From NCBI GenBank assembly GCA_965657335.1, contig CBFHOH010000002.1, positions 124,001 through 188,000 of the forward strand: a stretch of DNA of 64,000 bases, in the 5' to 3' direction. Under the pieces are notes generated by a model, which was not told the DNA's origin, searched no databases, and saw only the letters and a list, made by a program, of their open reading frames with translations. The DNA comes from UBA4582 sp965657335 (GTDB taxonomy: Bacteria; Pseudomonadota; Gammaproteobacteria; Pseudomonadales; Azotimanducaceae). This document shows, in pieces, positions 26,245-35,229 of the stretch (position 1 is the first letter of the stretch; each line of letters opens with the position of its first letter). The position numbers were made by a program, and so were the translations under genes.

Positions 26245-27150
26245 TCAATATTTCCGTTCTTTGTAGCCGCCAAACGCATGTTTTAGTGCCTGACCAAATG
26301 ACGCGAGCTTCACACTCGCGTGGTGCTCGTTTTGCTTGATTTCGAATTTAAAATCTAATCCCTCGTAGTTTCTTCCCGCCAAGAGTTCACTGAAGGCAAT
26401 CGATTCACGGGTGAAATTTCCAATTTGGTCGTTACTGCCAACAGAAATATAGAGCCTAGTAGGCAGCGCCCGTTCGGCGAATTCAGGTTCATCTACAGTA
26501 TCAGCACCGTAAAATTGTGACTCCCTTACAAAGGCCCAACGATGAAAACGACCAACAGCTGGAGTAATGGCAATGTGTCCTTGAAACATACCTGGATTCT
26601 CGAACATTAGGTAAAGACTAAATAAGCCTCCGAATGAGGTGCCTGCAAAAACGCGATAGTCTGCAATTCGGTAACTGTCTTCAACAAAAGGCATCACACC
26701 GGACTTAATGAACGACATAAATGCGGCCGCATCGCCAGTATTAAGATCTACGGTATCCTGGACAGGTGTATAATCGATCTGCCTAAGTTTATTGACGACA
26801 TCACCTTCCTCTGCCTTTCCTTGCGTCGAGTAGCCAATCCCCACAACAATATACTCGGGAACAATACCGTCAAAAACCAGTCCACTTCTGGCACCTGCAA
26901 CAACCGGAAAATCCCAATAAGGATCGAGCAAATAAATTACGGGGTAGTGCTTGTGACGATTTTCGAGGTCCTCGTAACCCTGCGGCAGCTGAACATAAAG
27001 CATGTAATGCTGATTCCGAGTCTTAGCGTTTTGCATTACGTGCATCCGCGTGTCAGCCATTTCATAGCTCGCTGCATGCGCCACTTCCTGAAAACAGGCT
27101 GCGAGCATAGCGTACAGAAACACCGTTATCGAAAAATACCGTTGCCGCAT
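26245..27150 (-). CDS. Secreted or lipoprotein alpha/beta esterase
   Basis: A 301-residue enterochelin-esterase-like hydrolase. The N-terminal hydrophobic leader contains LAAC (Cys19), a fair lipobox, so it may be an outer-membrane lipoprotein; cleavage after the later AHA is an alternative. The core has YPVIYLLDPYWDFP, the nucleophile elbow GTSFGGLFS at about residue 170, and the late histidine in KQNEHHASVK. Such proteins hydrolyse esters outside the cytoplasm; the substrate is unknown. It lies 31 bp downstream of a GltS-like carrier gene. Confidence 0.82.
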   Translation of the reverse strand: MRQRYFSITVFLYAMLAACFQEVAHAASYEMADTRMHVMQNAKTRNQHYMLYVQLPQGYEDLENRHKHYPVIYLLDPYWDFPVVAGARSGLVFDGIVPEYIVVGIGYSTQGKAEEGDVVNKLRQIDYTPVQDTVDLNTGDAAAFMSFIKSGVMPFVEDSYRIADYRVFAGTSFGGLFSLYLMFENPGMFQGHIAITPAVGRFHRWAFVRESQFYGADTVDEPEFAERALPTRLYISVGSNDQIGNFTRESIAFSELLAGRNYEGLDFKFEIKQNEHHASVKLASFGQALKHAFGGYKERKY

Positions 27151-27181
27151 TGATTAGATTCCCTGCTAGAAATTAATATTG

Positions 27182-28555
27182 TTAGATCCACTGTCTTCGA
27201 TTAGCGATTGTAAGCAAGATTGCACCGATGAGAAAAGTGCCAATATAGACACTGCAAATTGTTAGAAGATCGAACGTGGGTAATATAGGCGCCATTATTG
27301 TTAAGACATGAAACCCCAAGAAAATAATCGCAATATTGAAGAAGGCCAGCTCCTTTGCGATCGGTGTCGAGAAATCAGGGTCGAGTATTCGTAACAACAA
27401 CAAGCCACTGCCTGTCGAACCTGTACAACAGCCAAAAATCGTTACTGCTCGCTCAACGCTAAATGAACCTAACAAACGACCAAAGCCAAAACACAACAGT
27501 GCGGTTACCAGTGTCACTGCCAGGCATGTCAACAGTATTGGCACAATGTACATCGCTAGCAACGCAAACTGGATGCTCATGATTGTGGCGACAACCATCA
27601 GATCGACTGATGTCCCGGTGATACGTTTTTGTGTATCGTTATCTATAATGTGTCCTAAGCCCAGTCTATCAATGGCTTGTCGCAACAGCATACAAATCAT
27701 CAATCCATGGAAAAAAAAGAGGTTGTGACTGAAAAACAAACCAAGATGTACGTCCCCGATCTGTAAATCATTGGCGTATCCCTGAGCGAATTTCAAGTAA
27801 GTATCAGTAAGCAAATAAGCAACACCTAAAATCGCCAGATGAAACGCAAAAGAATCGACGTTAGCAGCATGTGTTACCTGTTTACCTGATGATGGTTCGC
27901 GCCCCTGAAGGGAAAGCCCAGATAAGAACTCTTCGTCAATAACAGCGGACTTGTTTTGATTCATCCCGCGACTGATCGCTATTCTGGCAATAGGAACACC
28001 GATCAAAAAGGCGGCGACAAAACCTGCAGAAGCGTAGATAAGACCAAAATCTATCGCGTGTTTTATACCCAGCTCACCTTGCCAGATTGAACCCAAAGCC
28101 AGGGCTTGCCCCGGGCCCTGAGTGAATCCGTGGGTAGCGATAGCACCGAGAAAATAAGACAACTCACTTCCGGTCAAGTAGTCATAAAGCATGATAACTC
28201 CAATACCTGTCACGCCTTGCAAAACTAGACTCATCACCCAGATGAACGAAAGCCAACTACCACCACGTGCTATAGAAACAGCTGGTGCTTCTCTTTCAGC
28301 CGGCTCCTTGCCTGTTAGTACAAGAGACATAAAGCTCAAAGTAAAGAAGTGAAAAGCAAAAGCGGTAAAATCACTGCTCTTAAAGCCAAATGACATATCA
28401 ACGTTGATGAGCACAAAACCCGTAATGCCAGCAATGAGGCTCGATGGCACTAGTGCGAGCTGAAGCAACCTAATTCGCGCACGCAACCCAACGCCAAGTA
28501 AAATAAGGCTGACCATAAATGCGAAACTGATAACACCGGGAAATGTTGTGGCCAT
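27182..28555 (-). CDS. Sodium/glutamate symporter (GltS family)
   Basis: A 457-residue membrane protein with about ten hydrophobic segments. The two inverted glycine-rich cores are visible: TGIGVIMLYD followed by ATHGFTQGPGQALALG in the first half, and FGCCTGSTGSGLLLLRILDPDF in the second. These match the GltS pore loops. It should import glutamate or a related anion with sodium. It is the first gene of a likely operon with the esterase downstream. Confidence 0.85.
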   Translation of the reverse strand: MATTFPGVISFAFMVSLILLGVGLRARIRLLQLALVPSSLIAGITGFVLINVDMSFGFKSSDFTAFAFHFFTLSFMSLVLTGKEPAEREAPAVSIARGGSWLSFIWVMSLVLQGVTGIGVIMLYDYLTGSELSYFLGAIATHGFTQGPGQALALGSIWQGELGIKHAIDFGLIYASAGFVAAFLIGVPIARIAISRGMNQNKSAVIDEEFLSGLSLQGREPSSGKQVTHAANVDSFAFHLAILGVAYLLTDTYLKFAQGYANDLQIGDVHLGLFFSHNLFFFHGLMICMLLRQAIDRLGLGHIIDNDTQKRITGTSVDLMVVATIMSIQFALLAMYIVPILLTCLAVTLVTALLCFGFGRLLGSFSVERAVTIFGCCTGSTGSGLLLLRILDPDFSTPIAKELAFFNIAIIFLGFHVLTIMAPILPTFDLLTICSVYIGTFLIGAILLTIANRRQWI

Positions 28556-28755
28556 GCAGGATTCCTTAGGTTACGGTTGTTTACAGAAGATATCACACTC
28601 CGATAGCACATCGCTCTAAACACTACGATCATTTTACCTTCGATGCCGTTGGGGCGAATCGTCACTTTCGCTAATTGTCACTCGCTAATTCAGCGCTTAC
28701 ATTCGGTACAAAGTGTCGGTAGTGTAATGTATTTTTCGGTAAGGACAGACACTCC

Positions 28756-29844
28756 ATGAATGACCAAAACAATCATCAGACGCAGCAACCCGGTAAGTTG
28801 GGCAACCCGGACCTTACTATCGCAACTGATCCTAGAACCGATCCAAGGCTAGCTGCTGTATTCGCGTCGGAAGCCGCACTGCCCGCGTTGCAGATTCCAG
28901 ATGCGGCGAACGCTTCAATTCAAGAAGCTATCGAATACGCAAAAGATTTTGAGGACGCTGACGCTAAAATGCATTCGGCGATGGAAGATGCCATCCCCAA
29001 CTATGAAAACGTTACCAGTACCGTGGAGACGATCAAGGGAGCTGATGATAACGACATCACCCTGTTTATACATTCACCAACCGATGCAGCTGAACATGGG
29101 CCTTGCATCATTCACACACATGGTGGTGGCATGGTGCTGATGACAGCAGCGGATCCCATGTTTGTTCGCTGGCGTAATGATCTCGCTAGTGCCGGACTTC
29201 GTGTCATTGGCGTAGAGTTCAGAAACGGCGGCGGCAAGCTGGGCAACCATCCTTTCCCAGCGGGGCTAAATGACTGTGCTGCGGCGGTCAAATGGGCCGA
29301 CAAAAACAGCGATCGTCTCGGCATCTCCTCTATTATTATTTCCGGTGAATCTGGCGGTGGAAATTTAGCCATTGCCACGACTCTGAAAGCCAAACAAGAG
29401 GGTTGGTTAGCGAAGATTGATGGGGTTTATGCCTGTTGCCCCTATATTTCTGGTGCCTACATTAATCCACCCCAGGCCCTACCCTCGCTCGTCGAGAATA
29501 ATGGATACAGTATCAACTGCGACCAGATGGCTCTATTGGTCCGTGTTTACGATCCTGAAGGTGAACATAAAACCAACCCGTTGGCCTGGCCATACCACTG
29601 TCCAATCGAACAGCTCAGGGGGCTGCCGCCGCACGTCATTTCTGTCAACGAACTCGATCCTCTCAGAGACGAGGGACTCGCGTTCTACCGAAAACTTATG
29701 GCGGCGGGCGTTCCTGCAATCGCCCGCACAGTTCATGGCACATCGCACGCTGGTGACCTCGCCTTTCCCGATATCGCCCGCGATCTTTATTACGAGACAT
29801 TGGGATCACTGCATCGATTTGCACACTCGCTTAGTCGCTCATAA
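28756..29844 (+). CDS. Hormone-sensitive-lipase-type esterase (alpha/beta hydrolase fold-3)
   Basis: A 362-residue esterase. The HSL oxyanion motif is HTHGGGMVL at about residue 120, and the nucleophile elbow is SGESGGGNLA at about residue 197. The aspartate is in VNELDPLRDEG and the histidine in HGTSHAGDL. It lacks a signal peptide, so it acts on ester substrates in the cytoplasm; the exact substrate is unknown. It is upstream of the small membrane protein and desaturase genes but separated from them by a hairpin. Confidence 0.9.
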   Translation: MNDQNNHQTQQPGKLGNPDLTIATDPRTDPRLAAVFASEAALPALQIPDAANASIQEAIEYAKDFEDADAKMHSAMEDAIPNYENVTSTVETIKGADDNDITLFIHSPTDAAEHGPCIIHTHGGGMVLMTAADPMFVRWRNDLASAGLRVIGVEFRNGGGKLGNHPFPAGLNDCAAAVKWADKNSDRLGISSIIISGESGGGNLAIATTLKAKQEGWLAKIDGVYACCPYISGAYINPPQALPSLVENNGYSINCDQMALLVRVYDPEGEHKTNPLAWPYHCPIEQLRGLPPHVISVNELDPLRDEGLAFYRKLMAAGVPAIARTVHGTSHAGDLAFPDIARDLYYETLGSLHRFAHSLSRS

Positions 29845-29870
29845 CCAGCGTGACCGAAAACATGTAGACA

Positions 29871-29896
29871 ACGACTACATTGTTTTTTATAGTCGT
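29871..29896 (+). terminator. Hairpin after the esterase gene
   Basis: A perfect 7-bp stem ACGACTA/TAGTCGT encloses a 12-nt loop with a run of six T, 26 bp past the esterase stop. Little T-run follows the stem, so it may be a weak terminator or a leader structure for the following gene. Confidence 0.4.
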
Positions 29897-29904
29897 CGTT
29901 TGTT

Positions 29905-30132
29905 GTGGCCAAAGGTATCCCTGTGTTTAAAAATCTTCTTCAGACAGCGCTTCGCTGGCTCTTTTCCCCGCTAGTCTTTTCACTGGCGTTCTTAGCGCCG
30001 CTTACGACACAAACACTGATCGCACTTGAGCTCATGGAGTCAGGCACGTCCGCTATGATCGCGGGATTAATCGCAGGCGGTGCACTAGGACTCGTTGCAC
30101 AACTGAGAGGGAGCTGGATATGGATCAAGTAG
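29905..30132 (+). CDS. Small two-segment membrane protein
   Basis: A 75-residue protein from a GTG start. It has two hydrophobic segments, WLFSPLVFSLAFLAPLTTQTLIAL and SAMIAGLIAGGALGLVAQL. It overlaps the following desaturase gene by 13 bases, which suggests translational coupling and is the main reason to accept it as a gene. No family recognised; it may be an accessory or anchoring subunit of the desaturase-like protein. Confidence 0.55.
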   Translation: MAKGIPVFKNLLQTALRWLFSPLVFSLAFLAPLTTQTLIALELMESGTSAMIAGLIAGGALGLVAQLRGSWIWIK

Positions 30133-31004
30133 CCAATGCGATTGACTGGGATGCGCTGAGCGAAGACCAGCTTGATGATATGGAACGCAAAATCGCCGTA
30201 AAATACATGCAAAAGATGCCTCTCGGCATTATTGCTTGGGGATTTGTTAATACGTCGGTTTGGCTAGCGCTTTGGCCACTTGTCCTGTTGGATGTTTTGC
30301 CTCTTTGGCTGGCATTCCCGATAGCTGTATTAAACGTTTCACTCGCCTATCTCCCCTCTCACGATGCTCAGCACAGTATTATTGCCAGAAAAGGGCACAG
30401 ATTACGTTGGTTGAACGAATTGCTGGGGCACGTCTCTCTTATTCCATTTGCAACGCCTTTCCGATATTTACGTCACACGCATATGGAACACCATAATCAC
30501 GCAAACAATCCGGACCTTGACCCAGACTATGACGTACACGCTGCCAACCGATTAGATTTTTTTCTAAAGCAGCTTAGAAAAAAGCAACCCGGCCACACCG
30601 AGGAGAACGACCGATACAGTGAGGCGCTTGCGCGGACAGGTAAATCCAATCTCGTGATAGAAGCCATCATGATGCGATCTTTCTATATGCTGACGCTTTA
30701 TGTGCTCGCATTAACTGGTTATGCGATTGAGGCTGCATTGCTATGGTGGATACCCATGCACATCGCGCAATTTTATATTCCTTACTATTTGTCCTGGAAA
30801 CCACATCATCCGGGTAGCGCTACCGGCAGATATAAGGATACGGAGGCATTCCGAAGCCGCTTAGGTAATATTGGCTCCTCTGGTATGCAATACCACGTGG
30901 TACATCATCTTTACCCAAGAATACCGCTGATGGACACCCCGGCCGCTTTTCGTGAGTTAAGACCCATTCTTGAACGCAAAGGTTGCAACCTTAGAGGTTT
31001 ATAA
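30120..31004 (+). CDS. Membrane fatty acid desaturase / carotenoid-hydroxylase-like di-iron enzyme
   Basis: A 294-residue membrane protein with the three histidine boxes of the desaturase superfamily: HDAQH (81-85), RHTHMEHHNH (about 118-127) and YHVVHH near residue 262. These bind the di-iron centre that inserts oxygen or a double bond. Hydrophobic segments at about 35-80 and 175-215 place it in the inner membrane. The substrate could be a fatty acyl lipid or a carotenoid. It starts inside the 3' end of the small membrane gene. Confidence 0.85.
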   Translation: MDQVANAIDWDALSEDQLDDMERKIAVKYMQKMPLGIIAWGFVNTSVWLALWPLVLLDVLPLWLAFPIAVLNVSLAYLPSHDAQHSIIARKGHRLRWLNELLGHVSLIPFATPFRYLRHTHMEHHNHANNPDLDPDYDVHAANRLDFFLKQLRKKQPGHTEENDRYSEALARTGKSNLVIEAIMMRSFYMLTLYVLALTGYAIEAALLWWIPMHIAQFYIPYYLSWKPHHPGSATGRYKDTEAFRSRLGNIGSSGMQYHVVHHLYPRIPLMDTPAAFRELRPILERKGCNLRGL

Positions 31005-31023
31005 GGGACTGAATGACTCAAAA

Positions 31024-32211
31024 TTAAGCCAGCACTCTTTCCGTTAATCTGACCCAGTATTCGACACCTTTGCACAGAATGTCATTATTGAAGTCATATT
31101 GGGGATTATGCAGCGCACAACCACTACCCTCTTCCCCGCCGTTACCGATTAAACCGTAACAGCCAGGTTTAACCGCCAACATATTGGCGAAGTCTTCGGA
31201 AATAGTGAAACGATCGCAATCTCCATTGACATTTTCTGACCCAAACACCGCTTCGGCGGCCCGAATTGCAACAGAAGTTGGACCAGGATGGTTGACCGTT
31301 GCAGGAAACACAGTCTCTAGATTAAATGCGTACTCTGCACCGGCAGCGGCACACAAACCTGCTACGATTCGTTCCATTGACGTAGCCAAAAGCTTAAGCG
31401 TTTCACCTGAAAAACAACGGCAATCACCCTTGAGAGAAATTTTTGACGGTAAAACATTCACCGTGCCGTCTGTAACAAACTCCGTCACTGAAACAACCGC
31501 TGGCTTCGACAAAACATTCAGGTTTCGGGCAACAATGGACTGCAATGCGACAACAATTTGAGACGCAACCAGCATTATGTCCACCGTCATAAAAGGCATC
31601 GCGGCATGCCCTCCCGTGCCTTTAATTTCAATATGGAAACTGCTTTCACTCGCCATGATAGCCCCCTGGCGAATCGCAAATGCACCTGCGGGTAACCCGG
31701 GTAAATTATGCAGACCGTAAACCTCATCAATACCATGATCATCAAACAAACCATCTTTGATCATCGCTAGGGCGCCTTTACCGTGCTCTTCTGCCGGTTG
31801 AAAAATAAAGTAAACCGTGCCCGAAAAATTGCCGCTTTTGGCCAGATACTCCGCCGCACCTAACAACATTGCCGAGTGCCCATCGTGCCCACAGGCGTGC
31901 ATCATGCCATCGTACTGTGACTTATGGGCAAAGTCGTTTTGCTCCTGAATCTTCAACGCATCCATATCTGCGCGCAGCCCAATACTGCTGGCCCCATCTC
32001 CTTTCTTCAGAATGCCAAGCACACCCGTTTTTCCAATGCCCCTGAGCACTTTAATGCCGAAGCTTTCGAGCTTGTTTGCAACAAAATTTGAGGTGAACAC
32101 CTCGTCAAAACCAAATTCAGGTGAACGGTGCAGAAGATGACGCCACTCAACAAGTCGATCTTCAAATCCAGGGTCAAATACAAACGAAGGTGCGGCATGC
32201 TCGATGGTCAT
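31024..32211 (-). CDS. M20-family amidohydrolase (hippurate/N-acyl-amino-acid hydrolase type)
   Basis: A 395-residue metallohydrolase. It has MHACGHDGHSAML (metal cysteine and histidine), FQPAEEHGKG (the general-base glutamate pair) and the dimerisation domain starting IKGTGGHAAMP. The family hydrolyses N-acyl amino acids such as hippurate or indole-acetyl conjugates. Its ATG overlaps the stop of the upstream FAD-dehydrogenase gene (ATGA), so the pair is translated together. Confidence 0.9.
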   Translation of the reverse strand: MTIEHAAPSFVFDPGFEDRLVEWRHLLHRSPEFGFDEVFTSNFVANKLESFGIKVLRGIGKTGVLGILKKGDGASSIGLRADMDALKIQEQNDFAHKSQYDGMMHACGHDGHSAMLLGAAEYLAKSGNFSGTVYFIFQPAEEHGKGALAMIKDGLFDDHGIDEVYGLHNLPGLPAGAFAIRQGAIMASESSFHIEIKGTGGHAAMPFMTVDIMLVASQIVVALQSIVARNLNVLSKPAVVSVTEFVTDGTVNVLPSKISLKGDCRCFSGETLKLLATSMERIVAGLCAAAGAEYAFNLETVFPATVNHPGPTSVAIRAAEAVFGSENVNGDCDRFTISEDFANMLAVKPGCYGLIGNGGEEGSGCALHNPQYDFNNDILCKGVEYWVRLTERVLA

Positions 32212-33599
32212 AAATCAGACACAGCAAACACTTTGCCAGGGTTGAGCAGGTTTTTAGGATCTAGCGCCTGCTTTATCGAGCGCATCAGGTTCAATTCCGT
32301 ATGATTACGATTTATATTCAGCCACGCCAATTTTTCAAGCCCAATACCATGTTCTGCCGACACTGAGCCACCGTAGTTCTGCAGCGAGCCGTAAACAATT
32401 TTATTCACCTCATTATATTCATGAGGTTTAGCGTAGGCCTCTGCGCTCGAAGGACGCACGAATATATGCAGGTTTCCGTCGGCGATATGACCAAACACGA
32501 CACTTTCAACATTGCCGATTTCGTCTTTCAGCCTTCGTTCAATCTCGTCGGAGTATTTGGTCATGTGTTTTAGCGGCAGACTCACATCATAAAGGTACGA
32601 AGGAAGTAGCGGATCAAATTCCTCCCTTACAATCCATAATTCTGCCCGCTCACGATCGGATGTTGGAACGATCGCATCACAAATTTTTCCCTGCTCAAAG
32701 GCGGTTTCCAATAACTTCTCGAACCGTGATTGATCCGACGCAACATCGAACCCTTCTGCTTCGACGAGAATGTAAAAAGGATAGTCTCTACTCATCGGAG
32801 GTCTGTGGTCACCTTCACCGGTAACGCCTCGATAGTATTTCTGCCACATTACCTCAAAAGCACTTAGTGTACCGGCGAGACCTTTGCGAAACTGATTCAA
32901 CAAATCAGTCACGTGCTCAAACCTATCGACAGCGATCATCGCCGTTTGCCGACTGGTAGGCAGCGGAAACAACCGGATCATAACTTTAGTGATGACCCCT
33001 AGCGTACCCTCACTACCCACAAACAACTGCTTCAAGTCATAGCCAGTGTTATTTTTCAACATAGGGTACATGGACGACATAACCGTACCGTCCATCAGCA
33101 CAACTTCAAGTCCAACGACAAGATTTCTTACCATGCCATATCGGAGCACATTAATGCCTCCGGCATTTGTGGCGACATTACCCCCGATAGTACAACTGCC
33201 TCTAGCACCTAAATCTAGCGGAAACAATAAATCTTGGTTTGCCAACGTTTCCTGCAGCTTCTGCAAAATAACACCCGCTTGCACAGTGGCAACACCTTCT
33301 TGCGCATCAACATCCTCAATTTTGTTAAGACGTTCTAGCGAGATAATCACATCCTCGCTGGCCGACTTTGCCCCTGCGACAACACCGGTTAAGCCACCCT
33401 GTACCACAACACTTTGATTCAGGTTGTGACAGTGAGCAAGAATGCGACTGACTTCTTCTGTAGACGCGGGTTTAACGAGCATCTGAGCCTGTGTGGGAGT
33501 CGCATCCCAATATGACGTCGCACGATCTAAAAGCAAATCGCCCGTGATGACAGCTTTATTACCAACAATTAGCGCGAGTTGTTCGACCAAGTTGCTCAC
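32208..33599 (-). CDS. GlcD-type FAD-linked D-2-hydroxyacid dehydrogenase
   Basis: A 463-residue flavoprotein. A PCMH FAD-binding domain has VVQGGLTGVVAG and ARGSCTIGGNVATNAGG. The C-terminal FAD-oxidase domain carries VVFGHIADGNLHIFV (metal histidines) and VSAEHGIGLEK. These enzymes oxidise D-lactate, glycolate or D-2-hydroxyglutarate to the 2-oxoacid. The GTG start follows GGGAG. It is coupled to the M20 hydrolase by a 4-bp overlap, suggesting that release of a hydroxyacid and its oxidation are linked. Confidence 0.9.
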   Translation of the reverse strand: MSNLVEQLALIVGNKAVITGDLLLDRATSYWDATPTQAQMLVKPASTEEVSRILAHCHNLNQSVVVQGGLTGVVAGAKSASEDVIISLERLNKIEDVDAQEGVATVQAGVILQKLQETLANQDLLFPLDLGARGSCTIGGNVATNAGGINVLRYGMVRNLVVGLEVVLMDGTVMSSMYPMLKNNTGYDLKQLFVGSEGTLGVITKVMIRLFPLPTSRQTAMIAVDRFEHVTDLLNQFRKGLAGTLSAFEVMWQKYYRGVTGEGDHRPPMSRDYPFYILVEAEGFDVASDQSRFEKLLETAFEQGKICDAIVPTSDRERAELWIVREEFDPLLPSYLYDVSLPLKHMTKYSDEIERRLKDEIGNVESVVFGHIADGNLHIFVRPSSAEAYAKPHEYNEVNKIVYGSLQNYGGSVSAEHGIGLEKLAWLNINRNHTELNLMRSIKQALDPKNLLNPGKVFAVSDL

Positions 33600-33778
33600 A
33601 GTTACTCCCGTTTAAAAATAGTCAACAGCCCGAGTTGCATAGGCTTAAGATATCCAGAATGCTACCGGCAATTCTCTGCTACAGCAATCAAGATCGAGCG
33701 GTGGCTGTGCGATGAAGAAGGACCTTTCTCGCATCATATGTTGAACAACTAACAAAATTAACAACTCCGAAATACTAG

Positions 33779-33803
33779 ACACGCGAGCATCAAAAGCGCG
33801 TGT
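33779..33803 (-). terminator. Hairpin downstream of the glutaredoxin-like gene
   Basis: ACACGCG/CGCGTGT forms a perfect 7-bp stem with an 11-nt loop in the 275-bp gap after the glutaredoxin-like gene. It could end the selenoprotein transcript. The T-run on the minus strand is poor; a TGTTTT lies on the plus side. Confidence 0.5.
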
Positions 33804-33874
33804 TGTTTTCCCGTCAGACAGAGACTTTCGCGACGCTTGCGGAAATCAGCGCTACTGCGTTTTTGCTGGCACCA

Positions 33875-34120
33875 TTATTCAAAATCCAACAGTGCTACCA
33901 GTTTTTCCGGTCTCAAAGCTTCCCCATGATAAAGCGCACCATCAATGCCAAGAACGGGCACTGAGCGGATGCCATTAACATCCATTAACTCTGCCGCTGC
34001 TTCGTCAACCATCAGGTCTTTAACCACGAAGTCGAGTCCTTCCGTGGTCAGAATCCGTTTCAATACCTCGCAGGGCGCACACAGCGGCGTGGAATAAATA
34101 ATCAGCTCAGCTTGCTGCAT
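33875..34120 (-). CDS. Glutaredoxin-like thiol oxidoreductase (CAPC)
   Basis: An 81-residue thioredoxin-fold protein. It has the redox pair in STPLCAPCEVLKRIL (C14-A-P-C17 by count), the cis-proline loop RSVPVLGIDG and a short C-terminal helix. CAPC is unlike the CPYC of classical glutaredoxins, so partners may differ. Its ATG directly abuts the TAA of the selenoprotein gene (0 bp), which argues that it reduces or reloads that selenoprotein. No signal peptide is present, so it is cytoplasmic. Confidence 0.85.
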   Translation of the reverse strand: MQQAELIIYSTPLCAPCEVLKRILTTEGLDFVVKDLMVDEAAAELMDVNGIRSVPVLGIDGALYHGEALRPEKLVALLDFE

Positions 34121-35005
34121 TTAAGTCTCTTCTTTCTTCTGGTTTCGGTAGCGCTGTTTGGCCGCAATCCAGTTGTCATATGCCTCACCCTCAAGAAAGG
34201 GCTGTTCAGCCGTAAATATCGTATCTTTCCACGCTTCTCCGTCGGGCCACGAGTGGGGCGCTACCGCTGTGCTACCAGGAAGCTCTGCCGTCTCCAAGAG
34301 ACCTAGCGCCGACTCGAGTATGTCCGACTGCATATTGATATCAAAGGGCACACCGCAAGGATTCCCCAGCGGAAAGTCGACAAATAACAGTCTAGGTACG
34401 CCACAATTCTGAACAATGTCTTTCGCTGTGGCTATAACCACAGTCGGGATTCCGTTAGCTTCAAGGTGTCGGGCAACCAGACTCACGGTCTGGTGGCATA
34501 CGGGTCAGACAGGCGTTAGCACGGCGATGTCGACTTCATCTTCACGACACCTGCGGAGCACTTCAGGTGCATCAAGCTCCAGTGTACGTTTTTGGCTATA
34601 GGCGGTGTAAACCCCATGGCATCGGGGCGCCAAACTTTTCAGCCTACCTTGCTGAACTTTCTCCTTTAGCCTCGATACTGGGAAGTAAGTATTAACATCC
34701 TCTAAATGAGTTGCGTGCTGATCGTAATGTTCCTGACGACTGAACAAAAGTGACTCTGGCGTCTCAGATGGAATAACATAGGCACTGCCTTTGAGGTTTT
34801 CTTGGCTCTTATCGCGTCCTTCTCCGTCAATATTACGAATCGCCACATCACTCGTGGAAACCAACGTTACCCGGCTTTCGGCAAGCGGCTTGGTCAGCCT
34901 CGCAAATGGAATCTCCTCAAAATGCGCCCATTGATACGGTTTTGCATAACCTTGAGAAAGGTAATAGTCCCGGGTCCTGTCAATATATTTCACTGGCTCT
35001 GCCAT
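34121..35005 (-). CDS. Selenoprotein of the glycine/sarcosine/betaine/proline reductase selenoprotein B family
   Basis: A conventional reading shows two open frames, 34505-35005 and 34121-34504, in the same frame and separated only by a TGA. Read as selenocysteine the TGA gives one 294-residue protein with U167-P-V-C170, a UxxC redox motif, placed right after a strand (DIAVLTPV). The upstream half has WAHFEEIPFARL and SRVTLVSTSDVA. The downstream half has VCHQTVSLVARHLEANGIP, GVPRLLFVDFPLGNPCG and further family residues, so both halves belong to the GrdB/PrdB-like family. A SECIS-like hairpin follows the TGA. The partner subunits of true glycine reductase are absent, so a thiol redox role is more likely than amino-acid reduction. 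Confidence 0.9.
34473..34497 (-). promoter_or_regulatory. Bacterial SECIS element
   Basis: On the minus strand, starting 8 nt after the UGA, CCAGAC-CGTGA-GTCTGG forms a perfect 6-bp upper stem. It extends below by A-T, one C-T mismatch, C-G and G-C. The 5-nt apical loop begins 18 nt after the UGA and has G as its second base, which fits the known placement and loop requirement of bacterial SECIS elements bound by SelB. Confidence 0.85.
34505..34507 (-). other. In-frame UGA read as selenocysteine
   Basis: This TGA is the only interruption in the reading frame of the UxxC protein. Coding similarity to the family continues on both sides, and a SECIS-like hairpin follows. It requires selA, selB, selC and selD elsewhere in the genome. 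Confidence 0.88.
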
Positions 35006-35091
35006 GACGGCGAAATCTCCTGATCCTGAGGTATTGCCGTAAAGACTACCTTCCAGAACCTATCCTCGCAACAAACCTTAGCTGATATCAG

Positions 35092-35217
35092 CCTCATCGC
35101 GCTCAAAAACTGATGCAACGTAGGATTCACGACCTCTCGCGCCTCTTGCCGAATCCAATGCCCTGCACGCTTAACGAAAATCAAAATCGACATATCGACA
35201 CAGGCGTACGCCGGCAC
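35092..35217 (-). pseudogene. Possible remnant of an alpha/beta-hydrolase C-terminus
   Basis: In the 224-bp gap between soxA and the selenoprotein gene, one frame reads FVKRAGHWIRQEAREVVNPT followed by LHQFL. This resembles the last helix region of epoxide-hydrolase-like alpha/beta hydrolases (GHW-x-QQE-x-P-x-x-VN). No upstream catalytic part is present before the soxA stop. It may be a decayed fragment or chance similarity. Confidence 0.35.
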
Positions 35218-35229
35218 TTGCTTAAACCG

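Noticed and set aside
34486..34505. A frameshift or sequencing error splitting the gene at 34505
   Set aside because: The two halves are in the same frame with one TGA only, and a SECIS-like hairpin follows. A selenocysteine codon explains all of this more simply than a pseudogene.
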